64,000 nt of DNA, taken from assembly GCF_000006565.2 (NCBI RefSeq), contig NC_031476.1, positions 5,331,900-5,395,899 on the forward strand. Reading direction: 5' to 3'. The translations under genes and the position numbers were made by a program. Shown piece after piece: positions 24,796 through 35,200 of this stretch. The notes under the pieces were generated by a model. The model worked only from the letters and a program-made list of their open reading frames with translations. It was not told where the DNA came from and made no database searches. Within the stretch, counting starts at the first letter, position 1. Every line of letters starts with the position of its first letter. The DNA is from Toxoplasma gondii ME49 (Eukaryota > Apicomplexa > Conoidasida > Eucoccidiorida > Sarcocystidae).

Positions 24796-26351
24796 ATGGA
24801 CGAGGAGCTTGGCAGAAACATGCAGGCAGTTACCTTGACCACCTTGACCAATTCCGACTGCAAAAACGGGGTGACCCTGCGTTTTCCCCAGCACGGCCCT
24901 CGCGCCATCTGGGTGGCTGTATCCCCCTCTGGTAACTGGTATCTGCGCACGGATCTGTGGCGTTCTGGCTCGCTGGCATTTGCCGTCTCGCCGAGTAGTC
25001 CGTCGCTGCTGGCAACCAGGGTGAGCTGTGCTTCGGCATTTTGGGGAGTACTGGGAGAGCAACAGAGAAAACCGGCATTTTTCCTAGTGACCTGGACTGA
25101 ATCCAGGAACAAATAAGTGAACCGCTACTGCCGCTTGGAAGCCGGTAGGGCATGCGCGGGTTGCAGCGTCTAGCTCTACGCGAGTCTTGGTCAGGTTTGC
25201 GTACCTTGCTCTTGGTGTCTAGATAATCCCGAAGAGATGTAAATGAGATACTTTGAGTAGATGTCAGATACAAACCCCCTTGTTTTCTAGCCGCGAGGCA
25301 ATAGTCCCCCCGTCCCGTCGCAGTCTACGAAGGAGCGTGTCACCGCGTCCGTGTCCCTACAACCACAGTGGCGTGCGCTTGCAGACCGCTCGAGCCGCAT
25401 CATTGTTTTTCGTGCTCCCGTTGTCGCATTTTTTAACCACTCGTGTATCTGTCACTTCTTCTCTAGCGGAGGGGGACGGCTTGCCCTCGCTCCGCGTTTG
25501 TTGTCGACTAGCCGCGTGCTCCACACCTCCTTTCGCAGTGCCGCCCTGATTACGATCTGCAGGTGTTCTTACTTCCGTGTCCTGTTGGAGCTTCGTGCGG
25601 ACCCGCCGTGTCTGCCCCTGTTACGTGCTGCCTCGTGTCTCTACGGTCGGCTCGTGCACTGTGCCCTCGACCGGTCAAGATGCCACACAGTCTGACGGTG
25701 CTCACTGCCGCGATGACTGGCGGGGTAGTGGGAGGCCCTGCGACTGCGGGAGGTGGGGGGTGTTGTGGCTTGTGCCCGTGGTGTCCTTGTTGCCCCGCTG
25801 CACCAGTCGCCGCAACGGGAGCGCATGCTGGCATGACTTTAGGTGGAGGAGCAGTTCCTGGCGCCGCAGCAGCTCCTGTCGCCATGGCACCTGGTGCCGC
25901 AATGGCCCCTGGTGCCGCAATGGCACCTGGTGCCGCAATGGCTCCTGGTGCAGCCGTTCCAGGTGGATGGGGGGCTGGCACGGCCGCTGGGGGCTACGGA
26001 GCTTCCATGGCTCCGGGTGCCGCTGGAGGTGTTGGCTATGGGACAGGAGGCTATTACGGGGCTGCTTCGGGGTCACCCGCGTTAACAGCGCTGATGGCGT
26101 GGTTCAGTCGGGCCAACGACGAGGCTGGGAGGCTCATCCAAGAATCCAGGGGAAACCTTCCGCAGGGACATGGAGGAAAGGAAGACTTCGAGAAAGAGCT
26201 CAGTGAAGCCAGCACTTCTGCTTCGTTAGGGAAGTACAATGCCAGAAGACGGAGGGACTCGAACGCGTGTGCGGTGAGAAGGGTGAGGCGGTCTCCGGCT
26301 AGCACACCCAGTGCGATTGAGCACTGCACTGGCTCCCTGGACTTCATTTAG
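24796..26351 (+). CDS. Lineage-specific protein with Cys cluster and APGAAM repeat
   Basis: I do not recognise a family. The conservative model is a single exon from the ATG at 25680 (AAGATGCC context) to the stop at 26349-26351, 223 aa. It begins MPHSLTVLTAAMTGG, then has a glycine stretch and a cysteine cluster CCGLCPWCPCCP (about residues 29-40). An Ala/Gly/Pro/Met region follows with four copies of the hexapeptide APGAAM, then a Gly/Tyr region (GYGTGGYYG), a short helix-like segment and a basic tail. The clustered cysteines near the N-terminus suggest S-palmitoylation and membrane anchoring, perhaps at the pellicle; this is inference. An extended two-exon model is also possible: 24796-25020 (75 codons) joined to 25563-26351 by a good donor (AGG|GTGAGC) and acceptor (CTGCAG|G) in phase 0, giving 337 aa. 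If the upstream exon is 5' UTR, only the 25680 start applies. Confidence 0.5.
25880..25953 (+). repeat. 18-bp coding tandem repeat (APGAAM units)
   Basis: Four near-identical 18-bp units built on GCACCTGGTGCCGCAATG, with small changes between copies (CCC or CCT, A or C). All are in frame and add whole hexapeptides, so copy number could vary between strains without frameshift. Confidence 0.85.
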
Positions 26352-28350
26352 CTAGACATGAGGGGAAGACATCATGGGATGTCCCATCAACGGGACACTT
26401 TCTCCATGTAGTCCTTCCGTGTTTACGGAGTTACCGTGAGGAAGCGTTTTCTACAAACAAAAAGTGGCGGCTGACACAATGTACAGATTTCGCCTGGCAA
26501 ACATTTTGCCCGGTGAAACGACCACTCATTTTCTTGCCCGTCGAAGTGCGAAAGAGTACAGTATACGTGGGGAGATCAAATTCTTTCACCTTGAGGCCTT
26601 TGCGTGCAAACGTACGTGGTGCTTGTCTGCAGGTTTACGGTTTTGTCAAAACAGGAGCATGTCGCAAGGCCAGATTCTATTAAAATCGTGCAATGGAGCC
26701 AGTGGATCGTACTGTCCCTACTTGGTGTTGCCAAACAACACACTGGATGTTTCTGATAACAGCGCAAGCTCCTGTAATGGATCTGCACCCCGTTTCTGTA
26801 GCATCAGTGTTAGATCGTTGTCAAAATTCTAGACATGGTGTCGCCATTTGCCCGATATGTATAGAGACCCCGTTCTTGTGTTGTGTCAGGGTTGTCTGTG
26901 ACCAAAACGAAAGTGACAAGACAAGGAATCGGGTACATGTGAATAAAAACAGTTGTTCACCGACTGTTGTTGTGTGTGTGTCACTTGCTATTACTGCTCT
27001 ACTTGCCGGAGTCTAAACGTTGCTTGTCAGTTTTTTCTTGACACATACACCACGCCCGACTGCGCTGCGTTGGTCTCTTTGTGTATAGCAATCTGGTCGG
27101 TGTATATGCGTAGCCAACATGTGCATTTTAGCTCTAAGGCAATGGAAGGCTTGACTGATCATCAAAGACGTCGCCTGGAATAAGGGGATTGTCTTGGTGG
27201 TCTCTGATCCGATCAGTAGTGGAACAGACCAAGCGGGTGCCTGTATTGTTAATTTATACGGGTGCACAGATACAGCAAGTCCTGGTATCGATTCTGCGCG
27301 TTGTGAAAAGGGACCGAACGGGCGCCAGGTATTTGAAACGTGTGGACTTACACGGTTACTGAGTGTATCCTCTTGCATTAGCTGTCGAAAGGTTGATGCT
27401 CACCCAGTAGCTGACCCGATTACTAGCATCTCACCCTGTTGATTTACCCCAGTGGTCTGACAAACAAAGGAGAAACCCGGACTCATGGAAACACTGCGAC
27501 ACCAGAATTCCTCAGTGTGAAACTAGTCGACTTAGGGTTCGGCCATTCATATAGAAGAAAAGGGGAATACCATTCGTGGCACCTCCCGCCCTACCTCTGA
27601 ACGCGGGAGCATGTGCAGTAAGCGGCCATCTGTGCTGATTCACCGAGGTTGAAATTGGGTTTGCTGACTTTGTGGTGGGAGCTTGTCTTAAGCCCAAAAG
27701 ATAGTGTTGGTAACGCAAAATATATTTTCTGCCGCTGACACCACCTTACGACGAAAGTCGTACACTTAGGTCTAAAGATATCCGAGCATCCACTACCGCA
27801 GTCTCGTTGGTTTTTGCAGTCTGTGCTCGTTTCTGAAGTGACGCAACATACGACGGGCTTTATTTTCGGAATTGCCGTCGGTCGGTAGGGGCCTCTATTT
27901 GAGTGCCAAGTCTCACAAGACTAACTTAAACGGGAACTTAATTCACAGATGCTAGTGACGTATGTCTGAAATTCGTTTTGCGAGCAGTTCCGTCGATCCC
28001 CGAACTGAAAAAAGACAGAGGCGTTTTTACCCATGAAAAAGCTGCTGGTTGCGTGTGCAGTCGCGACTACCTCGGAACATTCACCGCGGTAAAAATTCAT
28101 ATTTTGATCGGCGTTCACTCATCTCAACGCGTCACGGTGATCTGCTACGAATCACTGACAGGCAACGGTCGAAGCACGTGCAGCAGAAATTCGGACACGC
28201 GACGCCTACTTCATCCGCTCTTTAATACGGTGTCGTTGCTTCCATGTTTCACACATGAAGACCAGGGTTGTTGAAAGATGGAAATGTGGCGCGATGCACG
28301 ACGTAGCAGTAAAACAAATTGTCTTCCCCTTTCAAGTGTTGCTGCGTATA
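26352..28350. other. Intergenic, no supported gene
   Basis: This follows the Cys-cluster gene and precedes the 3' end of a small minus-strand ORF. Open frames here (for example 26464-26832) carry no family features. A TG-rich stretch lies near 26960-26980. Confidence 0.35.
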
Positions 28351-28611
28351 TCAGAAACGGTAGCCCAGTGTATCTAGAGCTTTTGCGTAAGTGCCGAGAA
28401 TCAGTTGGTTCCATCCGCACGACGAGAGGAATTTCGACATGGACATGTGCTGCTCGTATACCACAGAATGCGGCACAAAGCTCCAGTTCGCCCCTGCAAC
28501 GGACCGGAAGTAAAACCCCGCTCTGTCTCGTGTGAGCCTCAAAGAGTCAAAACAGGAGTAGGCAGCTACCGAGCCGGCCAGAACACCCAGAAAAGCGAAA
28601 CGCGCCGACAT
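28351..28611 (-). CDS. Small single-TM protein, 86 aa, function unknown
   Basis: I do not recognise the family. The ATG at 28611 begins MSARFAFLGVLAGSVAAYSC, giving one N-terminal hydrophobic helix of about 17 residues. A short basic segment (SLRLTRDRAGFYFRS) and a soluble domain rich in aromatic residues follow (ANWSFVPHSVVYEQHMSMSK; SSCGWNQLILGTYAKALDTL), ending GYRF. The layout resembles small nuclear-encoded subunits of mitochondrial membrane complexes, which are highly divergent in this phylum; that is inference only. The frame stays open upstream to 28692, so an upstream exon or a longer N-terminus is possible; a CAAG just before the ATG could be an acceptor. Confidence 0.5.
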   Translation of the reverse strand: MSARFAFLGVLAGSVAAYSCFDSLRLTRDRAGFYFRSVAGANWSFVPHSVVYEQHMSMSKFLSSCGWNQLILGTYAKALDTLGYRF

Positions 28612-30648
28612 CCTTGAAATCAGGAACGAGTGAGAGAAACCAGGTTTAGCGTCTCCCAACTCAGCAACAAATCCGCTGAAGCTGAAGAACACGTGGGCAA
28701 GGTGGCACTACCCTCCCACTGCGTAGAAATTTGTGTACTCTTTTCAATCGCTGAGAGCAGACGAATGGCGACACAGGGTCACGAGTGATCAACGAATGAC
28801 GACACAACTCGCGGGAATCTCGAGATGCAGCGCACCACCTGGGAACAGAGCGTAGGCAGAAAACAAGGTTAAATGGGCTCTGTCTCTGGCAACGTGGGGA
28901 ACGCTTGAGCAAAAAACACAAAGACCTATCCGTCGCGTGGCGTGCGCGGGCGCACTGGAGGGAGAAAGCGAAGGTAGACCAAAAATGACCCCGGGTTTCA
29001 CTTCAGGCATGCGTTGCGGTGAGAAACAGGCCTGGAGGGTTGAAGCTTCCAGGACAGAATACAGACGTTCTTACCCTTTACAACAACAGGGTTTGAGCGA
29101 GAAGACAACATGCGGATGCAAGTTCGAAAGTGATGACTGCGTGAGGTGCGATTCAAAACGTTTTCTGGGTCCTTAGATTCCCTGTGGTCCGTCTGAACCT
29201 CGAGGATCACTGGAACAGAAGCTCGGGATGTTCGGACAAAGAAAACTGCGCTCAAAACGATTCCAGAGAGAAGCCGAGATGCAACGGCATCAACTCCAAG
29301 ATGTAAGCGACAAAATCGGGGCAGAACACACCATCCGCCAAACTCTAGGAACACTTGTGAACCCACCAGTATCGTAGCCAGCGGACAGAAAGGTGACCAC
29401 ACATACTTCGACATCGTCTTCCACTCTTTCCTTTGCGTTTTTCCTCGAAAACCAGGTAGGCTTGCCACCGACACCTACTCTCTCGCAGTTTGCCTGTTTC
29501 TTGGCAAAAATATGCATGCATGCACAGTCGCGAAAGGAGTCTCTCTAGCCGCCTGGACTGCGCGAATCCCGTCCCTCACTCGTATGAGTGTCAGCAACAA
29601 ACGGAAGAGCTGCAGATTTTGCCACAGGTCTTTCTGTTTCTCTTTTCCCATGTACATACTCAAATGGCAATCCAAAGGAAGCAAGTTCATGTGATGACAA
29701 GGCATCCGTGGAGAAACGGCGGCCCAACCAGAAACCTCGCTACCCCGGGCGACGCCTTACCATTGAACGGAAGTATATCGAGACCGTCACACTTTTGAGA
29801 GCCATTCTTTTTATCGCGTCACACTCGACTCGATGCTGTTGGTTGTGGTTGGTCTCTAAAACGTAATAGTGCCGAGTTGATTGATATATCCCAAAGAAAA
29901 CGATGAAAAGGAAAGCCTGAAGGAGGCTCGTATTGCAGGAGCACCGCCCCCCAGTTGTGTCTTGCGTGTTGTCTCTCCTCCAACTTGAACTGGACGGGAC
30001 GAAATGAGGAAATTTCCACCCATTTTCTCTCATTTGATGAGAACGCTACGGTCGTAAACCGACAGATGAAGATCTCCAGGCATTCAAATGTCGATTTTGA
30101 CTCATTTGGGTCGAAAAAAAAATAGTTAAAACGATTGCGTGCTGACCACGTGCGGGGCTGTCAAGTGTTTCTCCGGGCGCTTAACAGACGTTCAGCGAGT
30201 CGCACACCAGAACATACGGGATTGTTTTCAGTTTCTTTTCCATTTTTCTCTTATTTTTTAGCGACCTGACTGTTCTTGCTGGATTTCGCTGGTATTCCCC
30301 TTTCATTTCCGCGTTTCCTCGGGCGCCACTGGACGCTGTGTCGGTGTGGCGCGGGCGTTTTGAGTTTATGGCACAATTCCTTCATCCAAGTGAATTATCT
30401 TTGGCCCCCTGCCTGATTTCCCTTTTGTCCTTTTCTTTCGCACCTCTTCAGAGCCTCGTCTCGATGGTTCCCTTTTCCTTCCGCGTTTTCCCCGTTTTTG
30501 TCACCGTCGGTGTTACTCTCGCGCGGGTTTCCTGCCGTCTCTTCACTTCGTCGTTGCTCGTTTTTCCACCCACTCCTTTCTCGTCTGGCTTTTCGCTGAA
30601 CGTTGAGGGCAAATGAGTGGGCGTTGATCACTTTCTTGCTTTGCAAAC
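28612..30648. other. Mostly unassigned; weak minus-strand ORF at 28998-29414
   Basis: The minus-strand frame 29414-28998 (138 codons, MSKYVWSPFCPLATILVG...) has two hydrophobic stretches (ATILVGSQVFLEFGGWCVL; ASRLLSGIVLSAVFFV). It could be a small membrane protein or part of a 5' exon for the 86-aa gene, but nothing else supports it. A TGCATGCATGCA run lies at about 29513-29524. The stretch 30230-30640 is pyrimidine-rich and probably the 5' region of the plus-strand transcript that follows. Confidence 0.25.
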
Positions 30649-30789
30649 ATGGGAGGAACGGGCATTCTGGCTATTGCCTCGTGCACGCTTCTAGGAGTCG
30701 CCATCGTGGGGGCTGCGTTCGTGGCCATGCGAGCAGCGTATCGAGATTGGAAGAAAGAAACTTCTGAAAGAGAACGGGTGTCCGAGTGA
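30649..30789 (+). CDS. Microprotein, 46 aa, single TM helix
   Basis: Family not recognised. The ATG at 30649 has A at -3 and G at +4. The product starts MGGTGILAIASCTLLGVAIV and continues GAAFVAMRAAY, one clean hydrophobic helix of about 25 residues. A short charged tail follows (RDWKKETSERERVSE), with the stop at 30787-30789. A helix followed at once by a basic then mixed-charge tail is typical of tail- or signal-anchored microproteins and of tiny respiratory-complex or translocase subunits. It ends 214 bases before the ATG of the S1-domain gene, so it could also be an upstream ORF in that mRNA. The helix quality argues for a real product, but no second line of evidence exists. Confidence 0.5.
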   Translation: MGGTGILAIASCTLLGVAIVGAAFVAMRAAYRDWKKETSERERVSE

Positions 30790-31003
30790 AAGTCGAAGCA
30801 GTTCCACTCTTTGTCTTTCGCTGCTTCTCTCGACTTCTTCTCTCGATTCCAGCCACCCGAGCCGTTCAAACCGTCTCACGATGAGGGAAAAGGACCCCCG
30901 ATACAGGACGGAGAGCACCAAGGGAATGAGACTGGACGCGAACATTGGAACAAGGCGTTCACTGGATTTTCCGTGAATTCTTTTCAAGACGGGGGATGCC
31001 GAA

Positions 31004-32761
31004 ATGGCACTCCCGACAAGCCTCTCGGCGTCTGTGCAGTGGACTGCACGCACACCACAAAGGCGCAAACGCGTGCGACGAAGTTGTTTCTGTTGCGTCT
31101 TTTTGCTTCTTTTCAACAACGCCTTTGGCACTGGTTTTTGCGTCACCAGAGTGGCGAATCCGCAAACATGCTTTATCGGTTCCATCCCTGAAGTCACTTC
31201 TTCACACGGTGATCACGTCCACGGAGTCTCTTCTCCACTCGTTTCTGAGTCCTTTGTTCCTTTCCTCTGCATCCCGTCTTCGTCAGCTCGTCGGTCTCTG
31301 GACCCGCGCTGCGAAGGTTGTCTTCCAACTCCTTTGTTTCTTCCTGCCTTCGCTGTCCCCTCTCCGCCTGGCGCTGCTCGACTGGATGCGGCCAGGCAAG
31401 CGCTCATCAACCTCAACACAGAGGCGAGAGGGGTGTGTTTGCTCTCGTCGCCTGTCCAGCGGTCTGCGGAAGTCAGACACCATACTGCTTTTGCCTCACC
31501 ATCGACTCCTACTCTCCACGGCTGTCGGGCAAGTTCGCGGATGTCTTCGTGGGCGCATGCAGGCAAAACATGTCTCTCGGATCCGTCAAACAGGGGAAGC
31601 TTCTCCAGAAGAAAAACCTCTTCGTGTCTCGGCTCTGTAGGGTCGCAGGGATCGCCGTCCTCCCCGGCGGATTGGGACAAGACACTGTTCACAACTCACG
31701 TCAGACCAACGGCTACGACTCGTGGAACTCGACTGGGAACTCGTTCTCACGCGATCTCCACTAGCGCCGTCGCATCCTCAAATGCGGCGTTCGCGTCCTC
31801 TCCTGTGCCTCGTAGGTATCTGAGAAAGGTGCCGTCTGCATGCAAACACAACCGAAACCTGTGCTGACCGGAGACGGCCGGCGGCCTCCCCCACAGTGGT
31901 ATGAGGTGTTGCCTGGGCTCTCGGTTTCCTCCCTTCTTTGGGGCGACTGCTTGAATGATCAAAGGACAGGAATGAAAGAGAAGAATGCAGAAACGTTACG
32001 CACATCGCGACGGGTGAACCGTGACATGCATCTGTGAACAAAACATTAGGCATGAAGGCGCAAATGTAAAACCGAGTCTTTGTGCCACACACAAACCGTC
32101 TTCCTACGTGAACCTGCCCCTGCTTAAATCGCTTCATGACGAGCTTTCTTCGTGTCGATCTCAAGGCCTATCGATCTATCGATCCTTGTCTGTGTCTCTA
32201 CGTCATCTACGTCTTCTACCACAACACAAAGCATCTCTCTCTATCTTATCTATACCTGTCAATCTCTCTGTATGCATATCGACATATGCGTGTCGATATT
32301 TATGTGCATCTGCAGAAAAGGAGGAGAGAGCGTGCACTATGTTTAGACGTTCCTGGAGACACACGGTTTCCTCGTCCTTTGATGGTTTTCTCTTTTCCTT
32401 GCAGACGAAAAAGAAGACGAGAACCCGCTTCGCGAGACCCCCCAAGAGAGCGCATGTGGAGAGTTCAACGTGAACGGAGAGGGGAGAGGAGAAGCTGTCG
32501 GACGAGAGGGTCGCCGGCGATCGCTACTTGAAATGCGGTGTGATGGTAAGAGACCTCTGCATGCAGAGGTGCGACTTCGTTGAGCCAGTAGCCATTATTG
32601 GTTGACACTCATGCCAGACTGGAAGACGGACGCACACAAGAGTGCAGCATGTGAAATCGTCTCCAGTTCTCAGAAGTCTACAATGCCCTAGGTGGGTTGT
32701 GTCACATACTTACGTTAACACATGCATGCAGAGGTTCACACACATAAATATCTATACATAA

Positions 32762-32798
<37 letters not shown>

Positions 32799-35200
32799 GA
32801 TCTATTCGTAGATACGTATGTAGGGGAACGCGCGTCTATCTCGAAACGCAAACTGACGTAGGTTGGTACCTATGTGTGTATGAAGGCCAAGGCGACACAA
32901 CTTATGCATGCGAGGAACGAGCCTTCTTTCTGTGATTCGTTGTCGCCTTATAACTTCTTGCGTTCTCGAAGGCGCGCCCTACGTGGGCCTAGTCACGCAG
33001 ATTCTGCCTCCGCCTCTGAGTGCCGGCCGCCAGCTCTGGCCTCTCGCTGTGGTGGATATCGGCTGCATGCGCAGCGGCACTTTGGAACTTCGACCGCACT
33101 GGGACATTCGCGTCGGCGACTTGGTGGGTGCATGCAAGACTCGATAGACCCTGAGGAAAGCCGATAGAAGCATGTTGAATCGTAGGGACGTGTCTGCTGG
33201 ATTTGCCGTTTGACTGCGTTATTCGAAACGGTAAATTGAACTTAACCAAACTGACGGGAAAACGGCTTACACCACGGTACAAATTAGCCGTTGCGACGAG
33301 ACGAGAAGACACTGAATCCCGCCGGTAGCAACGTCCACAGACTCAAGGAGATTTAGTCCGAGTGTTTTGGTTGCTGGTCGGCTATCCATCTACGCAGATC
33401 GGGAGATACGTTCGATTTTCTTTGCCTCTCATGAATGCGCGTTTCAGGTTCCTGTGAAGGTTGCGAGCGTCGACCTCGTCTGCCACCGCCTGGTCCTGCA
33501 GCTCGACAGTTCTGCGAAAGAACGTTTTTTTCAGAAATTCCGTGGGCCGAACACTTGGCTCAAGGGTACGGTCCGCGCGGTCTCCGCGTCTGTGTCTACG
33601 TGCAGTCGGATGTTTTGGAGAGTTTATTCTGTCCTTGAGAAAGTGACTCTGGGAACGAGCACGGATGGAAACCGTTGGCTGTTTTGTTCGCCTTCAGTAG
33701 CAAATACTGATCTTGGCTGATGCGTCCCCGCCTCTCGCGGCTCTGGCGGTTTGCGCTGGGGGTGAGCAGCCGCGGTTTCGTCAGTGTGCGCGTTTTCCTT
33801 TCTCCCAAATGTACACTGGATGCCACTACCACTGAGACCCTTTGGACGGTTACGAAAGGTAGAGTGAGACATGGATGCGAGAAACGCAGAATCCGCATTG
33901 GACTAACCAAACAGTGCACCACATGTTGAATTCGTAGGGATGGAGGAGCAACCCTAGCAGGCCTCGACCAACGCGCAGAGACTCAGGTGACAGGCGACTG
34001 CATGGGGACTCGGCAAAGAAGCTATGGAACAGACTCGCTTGCACAGCTTGAGCCAGAACATGAATCCTCACACGACATTGAACTCCTTTAAAGAATGCTG
34101 AGACGTTTCGACCTTGTCTCGGTCTGTGTGTGTGGTTCTGTGTGCATTTTGATCATGTCGTGATCAGCAGAGTCAAGTGCTCCATTTCGTTCCTTTTGCG
34201 AAGTCTTGTCTGTGCAGGCACAGTTGCTCAGATCTTACCTTTCGGGGCGGTTGTCAATCTCGCACCAGGCATTGACGGGTTGCTTCATATCTCTCGATTC
34301 CCACCTCGCTTTGTGAGTTTCCTCAACTCGTTTCTCCGCCTTGGAAGCCGCGGCTTGGCTCGCTCTCTCAACGCATGGTCTTTTTGCGCGATTGCCTGAT
34401 GCTCAGTTCTCTCGCAACCACGTTGTCGTCTTCTGTGCCCGCCTGTGTGTCACCTGGCAGAGGCTTCTTTTCTTCGGTTTCAACGTTCGCCTCCATCCTT
34501 TCTTCGCCGCTCTCCTAGCCCTGCCGCTACTCGTCTTCCCTAGTCGATGGCGTTTGTTGTTCCCCGCATTCGAGACTCTCTCTCTCTGGCCTGAAAGACA
34601 CCACTGTCGCGTCCGTTTTCTCGCGCGTGTGTCATGGAAGTATTCGCACTTGGGGGTTCTCCATCGTCCGCTCAGAATGTGACAGCGACACCAGGTCTGG
34701 GATATGAACGCCAAGAGTCTTGTTGTCCGGCAGATCCTGCACACACCTCCTGCGTTTATACAGACAATCGCTGCGGGTGGTCGGCGCGTTTTAGGAGTTT
34801 CGCTTCGCCTGCAGGAGACACCGTTTTCGCCTGTTCTGACAGCCCAACACTTTGTGGTCGCTTTGTTCCTCAGGAGAACTCACCGGGTCGACAAGTGAAG
34901 CCTCGAGGGTCGCGGCCATCGGTGAGGGAGCGCGTGCGCATTGGGGACGAAATTCAGGTGTGCCTTGTGATGTTCGATCGTGATAGACTGGTCCTCACGG
35001 CTCAACCTCACTCTTCGCTTGCTTCACCCTCTTCTCGCGCCAGCTTCGCCCCTCCCGATCTTTCTGCGTCCCCTAATTCGACTGCTGCATCCGATCCAAA
35101 TGTCGCTGCTTCTTCCTCTACGTCTTCCGCGACTTCCCTCTCGGCTTCTTCTCCTACATCTTTCTATGCTTCCGCGGGGCCTGGTTCACTTTCAAAGTGA
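31004..35200 (+). CDS. Secreted / apicoplast-type protein with two S1 RNA-binding domains
   Basis: RNA-binding protein with two S1 (OB-fold) repeats. The ATG at 31004 (GAAATGG) is followed by a basic stretch (RTPQRRKRVRRS) and a hydrophobic core CFCCVFLLLFNNAFGTGFCV. That fits a signal peptide or anchor and could lead an apicoplast bipartite targeting sequence. Later exons close in phase: 32405-32545, 32972-33123, 33448-33565, 34218-34312, 34874-35200. S1 repeat one runs from GAPYVGLVTQILP to VGDLVPVKVASVDLVCHRL, its end rebuilt across an intron. Repeat two runs from WLKGTVAQILPFGAVVNL through GIDGLLHISR to ERVRIGDEIQVCLVMFDRDR. A Ser/Ala-rich tail ends at the TGA 35198-35200. The exon 1 to exon 2 junction is unresolved: the obvious donor at 31816 leaves phase 2 whereas exon 2 needs phase 1; a donor at 31209 would fit. 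Candidates are an organellar ribosomal S1-like protein or an RNA-processing factor. Confidence 0.75.
32755..32800. repeat. (TA)n microsatellite in intron of the S1 gene
   Basis: Alternating TA with occasional G, between exons 32405-32545 and 32972-33123. Likely length-variable. Confidence 0.85.

Noticed and set aside
24774..25112. Minus-strand frame of 112 codons (MFLDSVQVTRKN...)
   Set aside because: Antisense to a plus-strand frame with better start and splice signals.
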